NCBI RefSeq assembly: GCF_019393635.1
Contig: NC_057861.1
Location: 382,237,315 to 382,301,314, forward strand
DNA length: 64,000 bases
Reading direction: 5' to 3'
Source: Dromiciops gliroides
Lineage: Eukaryota; Chordata; Mammalia; Microbiotheria; Microbiotheriidae
Part shown: piece by piece, positions 33,770 to 44,900 of the stretch
Layout: each line of letters opens with the position of its first letter
Numbering within the stretch: the first letter of the stretch is position 1
The notes under the pieces: generated by a model
The model's input: the letters and a program-made list of their open reading frames with translations, nothing else
Told to the model about the DNA's origin: nothing
Databases searched by the model: none
Made by a program: the position numbers and the translations under genes

Positions 33770-34130
33770 ATCCAGTTTTTGACCTTTATTGCACCCAAAC
33801 TGCTCTTTCCAAAGTCATTAATGTTATCTTAGTTGCCAGATCCAATGGTTTTTTTTCTCAAATTTCATTCTGTTTGACCTCTGTACAGCCTTTGACACTG
33901 TTGATCATCTTCTCCTCTTTGATATTGTCTTTTCTAGGTTTTTGGGATACCACTGTCTCCTGTTTTTTCTACCTATCTGACTATTCCTTCTCAGTCTCCT
34001 TTGCTGAGTCCTCTTTGCAATGTTCCTTAGGGTTTGGTCCTGGGCCCTCTTCTCTTTTCCCTCTGTACTAGGTGACCTCATCAGTTCCCATGGATTTAAT
34101 TAGCATCTCACTGTTATATCTTTGTGTATA
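33770..34130 (+). pseudogene. L2 LINE reverse-transcriptase fragment
   Basis: TTTGACACTGTTGATCATCT encodes FDTVDHL, the RT block with the first catalytic aspartate. Downstream come GGTTTTTGGGATACCACTGT, CTATCTGACTATTCCTTCTC, TCAGTCTCCTTTGCTG, TTGGTCCTGGGCCCTCTTCT and CATGGATTTAATTAGCATCT, all in L2 order. Cut by LTR C on the right. Dead fragment. Confidence 0.8.
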
Positions 34131-34142
34131 AGTGTGTGTTTG

Positions 34143-34736
34143 TGTTATGGGAGAGAGGAGATGGTCCTTAAGTATTCCTCAATAAAAAATTATACTATCT
34201 CACACAGTCCAATTAGGATAAAAGTGGTCTTTTATTTGGTGTTAGGGAAAGTGACTGAGTAGGAAGTCAAAGACTTCACCCATCAGGAAAGAGGGCTTAG
34301 AAACATTCTCCTCCATGAACACAGGGAAGGCAAAGGCTTTTATAGAGAATAAAGAGGCTGTCCACTTGAAAACTGAAAGATCCCTTTGGGGTGGGTGGGG
34401 AAAGCTTGGATGCTTGTCATATTCCTGAGAGTCTAGGGGGATTTTTTGAAGTGATGGTCCTTAACTTTGGGGTTATCTCTGTCTCCTAGAACCTTCAGGT
34501 GGTAGCTACACTTAATTGACTTTCCTGCTATAGAATTTTAGCTCCCCTTACTTCTTTTTGTTTGTTTGGTTTTGTTTTCTTTGGTGAGGAAATTGGGGTT
34601 AAGTGACTTGCCCAGAGTCACACAACTAGTAAGTGTCAGGTGTTTGAGGTCGGATTTGAACTCAGGTCCTTCTGAATCCAGGGCCGGTGCTCTATCCAGT
34701 GTGCCACCTAGCTACCCCTCTCCCCTTACTTCTTAG
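34143..34736 (-). mobile_element. fossil LTR C, interrupted by a WSINE1 and LTR D
   Basis: Minus-strand LTR: TATA-like CTATAAAAG (reverse, about 34,339) and AATAAAA (reverse, about 34,230). Its TGTTATGGGAGAG left end and the ATTATACTATCTCACACAG stretch parallel LTRs D and G, so it is a related subfamily. LTR D is inserted near its right side; 35,391-35,530 may be its remainder. Confidence 0.65.
34557..34719 (-). repeat. WSINE1, antisense, in LTR C
   Basis: GTTTGTTTGGTTTTGTTTTC tail, AAGTGACTTGCCCAGAGTCA and GTGCCACCTAGCTACCCC. Perfect 15-bp duplication CTCCCCTTACTTCTT (34,542-34,556 and 34,720-34,734). Confidence 0.95.
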
Positions 34737-35386
34737 TGTTATGGGGGAAAATGGGGTACAGGTTTAGGGTTAGGGGTAGGGGTTCTTATGAATTGCTCTT
34801 TAAAGAATTACACCCTCTTGCACACAAAAGCAGTTATAATAAGTTGGTAGTTTGTTTAAGGGCAAGGGAAGTAAAGGGGGGTGGGGGAGGGAAACCATGA
34901 AAGAAATCTTTGGACTTCTCATGGGGAGATTGGTACCTCAGAGTCACGTGCTTTGTTCCATACCTATCTCCTCAAGCAGGAGACTGGAAGGTACTTTTAT
35001 AGAGGACTGATGGGGGGAGAGGTGACCATTTGACTTGTGGAAAGTTCCTTTAGTGAGGGAGGACCATCCACCACTGGTGGTGGCTAGAGGAGTTGGGTGA
35101 GGAGTGGAGGACCATCCTCCACTGGTAGTGACTAGAGGAATTGGGTGAGGGGTAGCTATGGATCTCTCAATCCATCTCTCTTTTCAGGACACGAAGGCTG
35201 CAGCCATACCCAAAGACATCTCCCAGGAGTAAGGGAGATCAGAATGAAGGGTGGAGGTCCCGAAGCTAGCTCAGTCCGATCTGGTTCAGCTTATCTCTCT
35301 AGGTGTATCTATCCTCTTGTTTAGTTTCTCAAGGAGAAGATTCCTCAATGTGCCCCAGAGAACTTCTGGGAAACTTTGGGCCCACA
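34737..35386 (-). mobile_element. fossil solo LTR D, ERV1-like, with TTAG target duplication
   Basis: TGTTATGGGGG ... TTGGGCCCACA ends. The 4-bp duplication TTAG is at 34,733-34,736 and 35,387-35,390. The minus strand has CTATAAAAGTACC (TATA, about 34,995-35,010) and a U-region towards the low-coordinate end. It contains an internal near-duplicate (GAGGACCATCCACCACTGGT and GAGGACCATCCTCCACTGGT, about 50 bp apart). Same family as LTR G. Confidence 0.85.
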
Positions 35387-35530
35387 TTAGTTATGTCTGT
35401 CCTGATATCTAGTTAGTCTATCTACACTTTAATAGTCCCTTGATTCCTCTATATGTCTGTACTGTTATCTGGTCAACTCTGGTTTTGCTTCCCACAGGAG
35501 AAATTTCTTCTGATTTATTCTAAGCCTCAT

Positions 35531-36940
35531 TGTTATGGGAATGCAGTGAGACCCCAAGAAATCTAAAGATCCCTGCCCCCCAAGGCCAAGGGAAAAATAA
35601 CTCTCCCACCTCAGGTATAATGTGTGGCAGGACATGACCCCATGCTGATAAGCAATACAAAGGTCTGCAAGAGGACATGCAGGTTATGATGGATACTGCA
35701 TATTATCCAAAAATATTTTTTTATGAAACCCTGTGTTAATAGGAGCAAAATGTCCTTCAACTTGTATGGAGCAAACTGCCTCAGTTTACCCAAATAACTC
35801 GAGGAGACCACCAAGTCAAGCAGAGACAGATTTATTACATCCTCATGAGGACGGGCAAAACCCAATTACACATTGAAGTCTTGGAAAGATATGCCCAATC
35901 CTCTAGGTTTTTATAGTAATCTTGAAAAGGACTGTCCCCACGTACACCTAGGGTGGATGAGCTCACAATCTAACATCCAATCCTGTCTCATCCAAGGTGC
36001 GTGTTCAGCTCGTGATCAATGTATGGAGACATGCATACGTGTTCCAGGAGCAAGGGGGAAAAGGGGAGGGGGAACAACGTCAAACCAAAGGAAAAGGAAA
36101 CAGGGGAGTGAGAGTCAGATGTTTCAAATCTCACAGTTCCCACTGACTCCCCTCTCCAGGCCCCTGTCTCTAAAGATAAGGATGACAGGGTTAAAATTTA
36201 TCTTCGGCTATGTTGGGAAGTCAAAGAAATAATTGGCAATTAAACTTAAAGGAGACAGTGAGAATTTGACAAGCAATAAACTTCTAACAAACTATACTGG
36301 GGCAGGTCTGGGTACCTTCCAGACCCCATGGTCAGAGTTTAATCTGACTCAAATCCATAATCATATCACACAAACTGAACTCCAAACTGAACCCTGATGG
36401 CTAGCAGATAAAAGACCCTACCGAGTGACTTCTTTTCCCTCAGGATAGTAAGTCCCCATCTTATGGGGCCATCTGGGCATCCTCATTCTTGCTAAACCCC
36501 TTTTTGGAATCCTGTAATCTTATCATGATGCTTCTGTATTTCCTCCACACTTGTCATAACTGAAATTGTTAAACTGCTTTTTGCTGCTGGGTTGATTTCT
36601 GCATCATACTATTGAAACTGACAATGTCCTGTACTCAGTGGACTAAAATCTTATATACCCTCAGAAAGAGTTGAGTCCCCAGAGCTTCACTCTCAGGAGG
36701 GGAGTCTCCATATGATCATGTGTTATATATTTCTTCTTGGGACAAGATATTAAATTGTTATTATGTTTTTCCTATCCATTCTCTGATCTGGTTTCTGTGA
36801 GGTAACTACTTCTGGTAAGAGAGGCAGAAATAGCCTTCTATGTTCTGGGTGAACAAATTGTAGGAGATATTATTGATGTCTCTGACCTGTTTATTATCTT
36901 GTAGGAGGATGGGTATGAAAACTATATTTAATATTCAACA
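35531..36940 (+). mobile_element. fossil LTR E, split by LTR F
   Basis: Left part TGTTATGGGAATGCAGTGAG through GATAAGCAATACAAAGGTCT and TGGATACTGCATATTATCC matches the 27.8-kb and LTR B family. After LTR F (35,763-36,289) the sequence continues to AGGGGAGTCTCCATATGATC, ATATATTTCTTC and an ATTAAA signal near 36,750, which parallels the family 3' part only loosely. The right edge (about 36,850-36,940) is uncertain and a second related LTR could be included. Confidence 0.6.
35763..36289 (-). mobile_element. fossil solo LTR F with AACT target duplication
   Basis: TGTATGGAGCAAACTG ... AACTTCTAACA ends. AACT lies at 35,759-35,762 and 36,290-36,293. The minus strand has ACTATAAAAACC (TATA, about 35,905-35,920) and AATAAA (about 35,830). 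A 4-bp duplication points to ERV1-like integration. It is younger than LTR E, which it interrupts. Confidence 0.85.
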
Positions 36941-36967
36941 GTCCTGTGCGGTTTTCATTCATGATTT

Positions 36968-37536
36968 TGATGTGGGGAAATTGGGGTAGAGGGTTTGGGT
37001 AGGGGTAGGGGTAGGGGTTTGGGATCCTTAGGAATTCCTCTTTAAAGAATTATACCCTCTTGCACACAAAAGCAATTAGAATAAGATAGTTTATTTAGGG
37101 GTTTGGGAAGGGAAGGGAAACCTAGAGAGAAATCCTTGGACTTCTCATGGGGAGAAGGCATGGTACAGAGTGTGGCTCTGAGATACCAATTTCCTTGAGC
37201 AGGAGACTGGCAGATACTTTTATAGAGGACTGATGGGTGTGACCATCTCACTGTGGAAAAGTTCCCCCACTGGTGGTGGCAGGAGGAGTTCGGTGAGGGG
37301 TGGCTACAGATCTCTCAAGCCATCTCTCCTCAGGACACAAAGGCAGCAGCCACACCTAATCTTATCTCCCCAGGGTTGAGGGAGACTAGAATGAAGGGTG
37401 GAGGGCCCCAAGACAGCTCAGTCCAATCTGGCTCCACTTATTTCTTTGGGTATGTCTGTCCTTTGGATTAGTTTCTCAAGGAGAAGGTTCTTTGATGTGC
37501 TCCAGAGAACTTTTGGGGTGCTCTGGGCCCATAACA
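36968..37536 (-). mobile_element. fossil solo LTR G with ATTT target duplication
   Basis: TGATGTGGGGAAATTGG ... GGGCCCATAACA ends. ATTT is at 36,964-36,967 and 37,537-37,540. The minus strand carries CTATAAAAGTATC (about 37,215-37,230) and TAAATAAACT (about 37,090-37,100). Alignable with LTR D by eye throughout; the GGGTAGGGG hexamer-like run near its left end differs in copy number between the two. Confidence 0.85.
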
Positions 37537-37599
37537 ATTTCTTGAAATATAGCTCTGGAAAAAACAAGCTTTAAAAAACATGGTTTTAAAAGTCTCCAA

Positions 37600-38085
37600 T
37601 AATTTTCTTGACCAGCCCATTTTGTTTGAAATGGAGTTACTTGACTAGCCTTTAAACCCACATCTCTCTGGCTTTCATTAAAAGGCCAATGACCCCAGCC
37701 CAAGCCTCAGTGACTCATTGTTTCAGTTCAATGGGTTAGAATGAGTGTAGATAGCAATTGTTTTGTTCTGGCCAGAAACTATGAGGGTTTTCCTCTCCCA
37801 TAATGATATTTTTGTAATGGCAAATTTGACCATCTTTTGTCTTATTTCCTTCGCCCTTAGTAATTGAATGGGCATTGTCTTAGACAAACTGAGGCATTGG
37901 GAAGGACCTTAATTTGTAAAGGCCATAGTCATTATGGTATTGGGACCACAAGCAGTATTTTTGATTTTTGTTTTGCCATTGGACTTCAATGACTCTGGTG
38001 GAAAGAGTGAGGCTGACATTTTGTGCGGCTGCCTCACTTAAAACCAGTTCATTTTCAAGTCAAGACATCAGTCTCTTGATGTGGA
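37600..38085 (+). repeat. RTE-tailed SINE-like element
   Basis: CCTCAGTGACTCATTGTTTC, TTTGTTCTGGCCAGAAAC, GGGCATTGTCTTAGACAAAC, TGAGGCATTGGGAAGGACC and GAGTGAGGCTGACATTTTG, then CTCACTTAAAACCAGTTCAT and TCAAGTCAAGACATCA. The last part matches the RTE leader and RTESINE body also seen at 10.7 kb. Its left edge is approximate. Confidence 0.5.
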
Positions 38086-38087
38086 CA

Positions 38088-38245
38088 AACCATAAAAGCC
38101 TCAATTTCCACATCTGTACAATTGGTATAAGAACATCACCTACTTCAGAAGTTTTTTTGTGAGGATTAAATGAAACAATGTATGTAAAGATGTTGCTAAA
38201 CCTTATGGCACCTTATACATGTTAGATATTAATTAAAAGAATAGT
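38088..38245 (+). repeat. MIR 3' part
   Basis: CCTCAATTTCCACATCTGTA, TTTGTGAGGATTAAATGAAA and CAATGTATGTAAAGATGTTG correspond to the MIR second half; the tRNA-related head is missing. Confidence 0.65.
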
Positions 38246-38437
38246 TAATGTTATTCATTATTATTCTTAGCTAAAAGAAAAGAAAACATAGACTGAAAAA
38301 TAATTATATAACATGGAATAAACATACGGTATGTGAGATAATAAAAAAGCTTTAAAATCTTTTAACTCTAAAAATTCTTTTCTCTCGTCATTTTTGTTGT
38401 TATTTCTTCTTTTTCTTCTTCTTTTTTTTTTTACAAG

Positions 38438-38872
38438 TGTGAGAATCAGAATGCCACCACCCTCCTGAGAAAGACATTGTGAGAACCAGGGCAGCTCCGC
38501 CTTGAGGAGAAAGCATGTGACTTGGCATCTGGCAATTGCCTGGCATCCGGAAGTTATGTCTATTCATAGACTGCCTGTAAGTCATGTTAATCAATGGATC
38601 AGCCAATTAGCTTGGAGCTGTGTGTGGGAACCCCCCTCTTCTGGTCCCACAGGAAACTTTCACTGGAACAGACAGAGGATCAGCCTTTCATTTGGGAACC
38701 AGCTGTTGGTGCCAGGGGCAGGAAGAGTAGGCAGAGTAGACAGATTTCTTTCTTTCTCCATGTGTTTCTCTTTACTAACCCCTAATATACTTTAATAAAT
38801 ACTTAATGCCCAAAGACAGGTGCTATGAGTTTTGAATTTAAGGTGACTACACATTAGATTTTAGACATCACA
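38438..38872 (+). mobile_element. fossil LTR (solo)
   Basis: TGTGAGAATCAGAATGCC ... TTAGACATCACA ends, with AATAAATAC near 38,794. It begins right after a T-rich run. No 4-6 bp duplication was found. Start and end resemble the TGTGAGAAAT group at 15.3 and 59.1 kb. Confidence 0.6.
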
Positions 38873-39069
38873 GATTTTTTAACCATTACATATGTATAAG
38901 GGTATGATTATAGATCACAGACAGGTTGTGAACAAGGTAGATCTCTACTGAAAATCCAATAACATGTTTTTGGACTAACATAGTAGATGCTGGTTGGATT
39001 TATGAGTGAAGGGTGTTATGATGAATATATAAACCACCTGGAATTTGGTGAACCTGCCTTATTATCCAA

Positions 39070-40590
39070 AAGATCAAAATCCCCTCCAACTGTTTAACCT
39101 TTTAATATCCCTCAAGGTTCTTTTTCCTGTTTACATTTTTATGCTTCTCTAGGGTCTTGTATTTGAAAGTCAAATTTTCTATTCCATTCAGGTCTTTCAT
39201 CACAAATTCTTTTGGCTGTAGTCCTAGTTCCTTTGCCCTCCAGAATATCACATTCCATGCTCTCCAATTCTTTAATGTAGAAGCTGCCAGGTCTTATGTT
39301 ATCCTGACTGTCACTCCACAGTACTTGAATTCCCTTTTTCTAGCTGCCTACAATATTTTCTCCTTGACCTGGGATCTCTGGGATTTGACTATAATATTCC
39401 TGGAAATTTTCCTTTTGGGAATCTCTTTCAGGAGGTGGTGGGTGGATTCTTTCAATTTCTATTTGACCTTCTGCTTCTAGAATATCAGGGCAATTTTTCC
39501 TGACAATTTCTTGGAAGATGATATCTAAGCTCTTTTTCTGACCATGGTTTTCAGGTAGTCCAATGATTTTCAAATTATCTCTCCTGGATCATTTTCCAGG
39601 TCAGCTGTTTTTCCAAGGAGATATTTCATATTGTTCACTATTTTTTTATTCATTTGGATTTACCTTATTGTGTCTTGATTTTTCATAAAGTCATTAGCTT
39701 CTGTTTGCTCTGTCCTAATTCTTCTGCAATGATTTTCTTCAGAGAGGTTCTGTGCCTCCTTTTCCATTTGGCTGTTTTGCCTTTTCAAACTGTTGACTTT
39801 TTTTTATGACCCTTTTGTATCACTCTCATTTCTCTTTCCATTTTTTCCTCTACCTCTCTAACTTTTCCCTCTACCTCTCTTACTTTATCTTCAAAGTCCT
39901 TTTGAACACCTCTATGGCCTTAGATCAATTAAAATTTTTCTTGGAAGTTTTGGATGTAGGAGTTTTGACTTTTTTATTTTCTTCTGAGGGTGTATTTTGA
40001 TCTACCTTGTCACCAAAGAAGCATTCAATGGTCTGCTGCTTTCTCTGCCTGCTCATCTTGATGACCTATTTTTTGGCTTTTAACTCCTTGTTACAGTGGA
40101 GCACTGCTTCTAGGATATACTGTCCCAAGCTACAGTTGGTATAATTTAATGAGAGGCTTGTTGTCTGCCTGCCTGGCCTGTAAGTAACCATGGCCTTCTT
40201 TCTCTTTAATTGGAAGCAGAAATCTGATTGAAATCTGATTCTCTATGGTTGGAAGCTTGGTGTCCTTGTGCCCCTCCCCCACTGTGTTGCTGCCACTTGA
40301 GTCTGCTTACTGGTTCAGAATGTGGGTGCTTCACCTTAGCTCCAGCAGAGACCACAGCTATTTCCCCCAGCCAACCACTGGACCCTCTCACAGGCCCATG
40401 AGCCAAGTTTCAAAATAGCTGCTGATGCTGATAGTTTTGAGGTTCTGGAGGCGCAGCCTGCCTGGGGATGCATCTGCACTGCATATGTTATTGTGCTCTT
40501 CTCTCAGCCTGGTTCCACAGACCTTCCCTCTCACCCTTTTAAGAAATCTTTGGCTGGAAAATGGTTTCCCTCTGTTCTTTTATATGAATT
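39070..40590 (-). mobile_element. HAL1/L1 5' portion: 5' UTR, ORF1 and start of the following region, antisense
   Basis: The minus strand starts in a 5' UTR (about 40,590-40,080) and then has ORF1: a coiled-coil rich in Glu/Lys/Arg (about 40,000-39,620) and an RNA-binding segment in the frame at 39,340-39,573 (MKIIGLPEN, PDILEAEGQIEIERIHP). It ends with sequence matching AGAAAATTTGACTTTCAAAT, which follows ORF1 in the 47.5-50.9 kb element. Frames are broken. Whether ORF2 followed cannot be told. Confidence 0.8.
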
Positions 40591-40645
40591 GGTCTAAGGC
40601 CATAGAGGTGCTCCAAAAGGACTTTGAGGGTAGCTAATTAAGATA
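40588..40645 (+). repeat. ORF1 fragment in inverted orientation
   Basis: TATGAATTGGTCTAAGGCCA and TAGAGGTGCTCCAAAAGGAC on the plus strand match, as an inverted copy, the antisense ORF1 sequence at about 39,895-39,940. Confidence 0.6.
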
Positions 40646-40834
40646 CTCTATATAAAACAGTTCTCAAAATGATGCATGACTTTTTAAAAAAAGAAATAAG
40701 AACCTTTTGCTCTAAATTTCTTAGATAATCAAAACTCTCTTTATCTTGATTAAATTTTACCTGGGGAGATGGACCCCAGGATGTATTTCTGGGAATACAT
40801 GCACAGGTATTCAATACAATTAAATTTGGTACAA

Positions 40835-40975
40835 TGTTAAGTACTTTTATTGCGTATCTGCCATGTGCTAGGAAAGGTTTCAGGCACTGAGTACTTTATC
40901 CAGAGATAAAAATGCAAACAGGCCCTGCTCCTCAAGGAGTTTCCATTTTATTGAGGAAAAATGAGACATTAGATG
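40835..40975 (-). repeat. L2 3' end, antisense
   Basis: TGCCATGTGCTAGGAAAGGT, TTTCAGGCACTGAGTACT and CCCTGCTCCTCAAGGAGTTT. A second small antisense L2 terminus sits at about 41,590-41,650 (AACAAGCATTTATTAAGTGT). Confidence 0.65.
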
Positions 40976-41959
40976 AATAAAAATAACTGTATACAAAGTA
41001 ATGTAGTATACCCATGTGCTGCCCTCTTATTTTTAAATTACTAATTACATTATTATTAATTACTATTTATGTGGGGACATAAAGCTTATACATAATTCAA
41101 AGAGAGTGCTCTTTGGCAATAGCAAGGAAGCCAACTAAGATAAGAGGAGGAGGTATGAGATCTTTATTCTGGCACTCGGGCTTCTTCCTTCCATTCGTTG
41201 AGTTTTAGACTTTATGCTTGTTATAAAGGAAATCAGGTCCTTTGGCAGAAGACAATGAAAAATGCAGTTCTAGTTGCCATGTAAGAGGCAAGAAGAAGGG
41301 AAATGCTGCCTTAAACTGAATTGAGACTACTAGAGATCAGTCTATTAAATACTCCTCACTTTTCCAACCATATCATTTGTGTAAGGCCAGATGTCTTCAT
41401 CTAAAACCACATATTGTAACAGTCTGAATGCAGAAACACATATTAGAATACAGCTGCCATCTTGATTCCACTTCCAGCGACAGTTGCTTTGTCAGTTCTT
41501 ATAATTGTAGTGAGGTAACCCTCTATCATCTTGGTCTTCCAAAGTCAATCTGAGTCACTGATAGACAAGCTTCTTTTTGGAAAGTCATTAAGTTTAACAA
41601 GCATTTATTAAGTGTTTTCTAGGCACTGAAGTTAAGTCCTTGGTTCTTGATAACTATATTGGAATCCCCAGAACACTCAGAATTTTCCAGGTTGTTCATG
41701 ATATAATTACCTGTTACCTGGCTCAGGAGACCATGTGGAAGCAGCATGTCAGGGAGCCAGAAGTGGGCCTTCTATGAGAATAGCTGCACTCTTCCTGCTG
41801 TTCTTCACTCACCACACCAGCTAGTCTAAACTTTTCCTCCACTTCTCCAGTCTCCCCTGCACACCTTCTCAGTTGAGATCTTGTCTTATAATTCACCAAA
41901 AAACCAAACAAACAATGTTGCCCGCAGAAACCCCTCAACAAAAGTAAACCTGAAGTCAT

Positions 41960-42235
41960 TCACAGAGCTTTCTCGATTCTCTTTTTCTCAGTGTACATTA
42001 CTCAGATGTCTCTCCCTACTTTCTTGTCTTACATAAATTGACCATTCTCTTTGCCAAGACAAATCTCTATCTACTATTAATCTTCTCCCCTTCCATCTTC
42101 TTCAGCAAGATTATCTCCACTATCATTTTGCCCTTTTTTGGGGGGGGTGGGTATCCTCAGAATTTAGCACAGTGCCTAGCACATAGCAAGAATGAATAAA
42201 TGCTTGTTGAATAAAAGACTGACTGAAATATGATA
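41960..42235 (+). repeat. L2 pieces ending in an L2 3' terminus
   Basis: The end (TTTAGCACAGTGCCTAGCAC, AAGAATGAATAAATGCTTGT) is a clear L2 terminus. The T/C-rich upstream part (CTTCAGCAAGATTATCTCCA) resembles L2 coding sequence but is less sure. Confidence 0.6.
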
Positions 42236-42239
42236 GGAG

Positions 42240-44060
42240 ACAGAGTTGATTTCCCCTTCCTTTTCCTTTTTCTCAGACCCCTAAAATTAGTATTTGTGTT
42301 ATATTTTTAAAAAAGGAAAACAAAAGAAAAAACACCAAAATATAAAGAACCATATGATTTTTTAACTCTCCAAGTAATTTATGTACCCCCATTACATTAG
42401 CTTCCATTATATTACTTTATACTCAACAAAACTATGACCTTGATCATTCTTTAAATATAATTAAAGATTATACAAATTGCTCCCCTACATTATTTGAAAT
42501 TCTAGGATTGATACATTTGAAGAACTATTCACCTGGTTAGCCCAAAGTAACTGCAATTCTATTAATTCTTGAAATTAGGTTGTCTACTCTTTTGACTTAA
42601 ATGATTGTATCTATCTCCTCTATTTGTGGAATAAGCAGTTCACAAGAAAAATGCAGATTAAAAGGATATGGGGGGAGTGAGAATTCATAGGAGATCAAAA
42701 GATGTACATGGTTTTTATTTATGCTGAATTATTAGAAGGTCTAGGACAAGGCCCTTTTTCTCAGATAAAAACAAACTAGATGGTTACCTTATCAAGACTT
42801 AAGCCTAGCCTCCCAGTAGTTGGGTATTTTAATGCCACATTTTTCTTAAATTTGGTTTAAGATGAAGAGACCTTAATATATACCACTTCTTACTCCCTAT
42901 GGCTGTGCTATAATCAGATAATCACAAGGGAGAAATGAAGTGCCATTTAATATAATTTTAAGACCATTTTTTTCAGATAGAAAATCACAGTGGAACAAAG
43001 ATAGATGAGCTTTGGAGGAGAGGGACAAACGTAGAAAATCATGTGTTTTTTTTTTGTTGTTGTGTTGTTTTTTTCATTAAAACGCAATCCTAGCTTAGGT
43101 TTCTCAGTAGAAATGATAGAGCAGGAACAGGGAGGTGAAAAAAAAATTTTCCCCCTTAGGAATCCCTTCTGAGTCACTGAACAGTGCAACTAAGTGTCAT
43201 AAGAAGGCAAATGTGTTAAGTTTGAGTTAAAATGTGTACTATTCTGTTTATAAAATCAATAATATATAATATTAAAATTGTTTTCAGTAAACATGCAAAA
43301 AAAATGCCCAAACCAACCAGGCAAAACAGCAATCTGTTCTATGACCATCTCAGGGTGATACAAGTAAGAAAAAAGGAAGGATACAGAAAAATGGATACAA
43401 ACTCAATGCTTGTTCCAAAATTTGAGGGGTCAAGATCAAATTCATTTACAAATACTATTTTTTTAAAGGAGGGAACTTATTTAGGTGTGAGGATAGGAGA
43501 AAGAAAGAGGGAAAAAGAGAATATAGTTAAAGTTTGACATTCAGGTATGCTTGAAATTCTTTTCATCAGTTTGTATGGAGGGGAAAAAAACAAAATTTTT
43601 CTGGGTTTGTAAAATCTGGAAGTGTCATATTCCATTTTATAGGTAAAAAGGAATAGCATTCTCTTCTGAACTTTTAGATATATTACCATTAAACATTTTA
43701 CAGGTCATATTCCTTTTTATAACTGAAGGTATAACCTGGGGATTCGCTTTAGCTTTTACCACGGCAAGTGACAGATGAATTAAGCAGACGTCTTAATAAA
43801 ATCAGGACCCAGGTTGGGAGTGCATCCTGGTTCCTAGTTAAGTACTACCTCTGAAGAGAGAGTAACTAGAACCACATCCCAGAATATAGTTTTACCAGGA
43901 ATTTTTCAGAAGATAAAAGTGACTGAGAAATCTCTTTCATTAATTTGCTTGAAAAATAGCTTTTCCTCCCCTCCCTCCCCACTCCCTTCCCGCCAAGAGT
44001 TTAAATATCTTTTTTCTCAGAGAAATTAAATTAAAGTAGAAAAAGAAAAACTATCAATTA
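42240..44060. other. unique DNA, no feature seen
   Basis: No repeat or exon was recognised. The open frames at 43,232-43,537 and 42,947-43,189 lack homology cues and codon bias. Confidence 0.4.
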
Positions 44061-44079
44061 GAGAAACCACCATAAGAAA

Positions 44080-44900
44080 GGTCATTAATATTTGCTAAAC
44101 TTTTAAGTACCTCCAGAGACTGCAGAGAAGGGAATTGATAGAGGGTAAATTTCCTCTGCTTCTGAGGAATTAATGCTCAGTAAAGCCTTAAAAATCCTAG
44201 GAATCAGGAATGCCAAAGTATCTATATCCAGGCTGTCTTTAAAGCTCTCTTGCTATGAGTCTTCAGAATAATGGGACAGTGTCCAGAAATGACCAGTATG
44301 GCTTCCCTTTTCATATAAATGTCATGCTTTTAAATATATTCTCACAATGACAAGCATACAATAGCATTACATTGCACACCATTTAACCTATGCAAATTCA
44401 GTGATAAAAGCTTAACAGGAATAATGATTCCCCATGTCACAATGGTTCATAAATATGCTTGTTGCTCTTGTAGCCCAGATCTCTTGGTGTATTGTACCCT
44501 TGTAGAGACTGTTCTGGTTGTTCCACAAAGATAAGGATGCTATGGATTTATCTCTTACCTGAAGCTTTGGCTGAGCCTTTGTGATAAAAGAAAATGCCCA
44601 GTTCAATCACATGTAAACCAATTCTGCCTGTTGGGTGGTCAACCTATTGCTTCTTTTTTTCTAGGAGTACGGAAAAAAGGTAAGTGGTGTGTGTGTGTGA
44701 TGGTGTTTATAGGTTAAAGGAGAAGACTAGAAAAAGACTTTCCTACAATTTAGTCCTTTAGATCAGCTCTATCTACCCTGTATGGTAACTGATTCAGGAG
44801 TCTTAAGTTAGTTTTTATTGGAATAAGAAAGTAATGATTATCCTAGCTAATTAAAAGTGGCAAAGACAATTACCAAAGATGAAAGTGACATTAACTTATA
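44080..44900. other. repeat-free unique block around the microexon candidate
   Basis: No recognised transposon over about 800 bp, with motifs such as CCTATGCAAATTCAGTG (octamer-like). A conserved intronic block is plausible but cannot be tested from this sequence. Confidence 0.3.
44665..44679 (+). other. candidate 15-nt microexon
   Basis: Seen: a strong pyrimidine tract and acceptor, TTGCTTCTTTTTTTCTAG, then GAGTACGGAAAAAAG, then GTAAGT with AAG|GTAAGT matching the donor consensus. Length 15 is divisible by three, so inclusion would add five residues (EYGKK, STEK(R/S) or VRKK-type, depending on phase) with no stop in any frame. A TGC lies 14 nt upstream of the acceptor, as at SRRM4-regulated neuronal microexons. 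The surrounding 44.1-44.9 kb is free of recognised repeats. I cannot match it to a gene, and no flanking exons are in the window; chance remains possible. Confidence 0.3.

Noticed and set aside
33874-34071. 65-codon frame as a possible small secreted protein
   Set aside because: It overlaps L2 reverse-transcriptase sequence, with the FDTVDH block in an adjoining frame.
34760-34790. Telomere-like GGGTTAGGGG / GGGGTAGGGG hexamers, again at about 36,985-37,020
   Set aside because: They lie at the same place inside LTRs D and G, so they are part of that LTR family and not an interstitial telomere or fusion point.
35386-36968. LTRs D and G as the two ends of a single provirus with a 1.6-kb internal region
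   Set aside because: Each has its own target duplication, and the DNA between them is other LTR sequence with no recognisable primer-binding site or viral gene.
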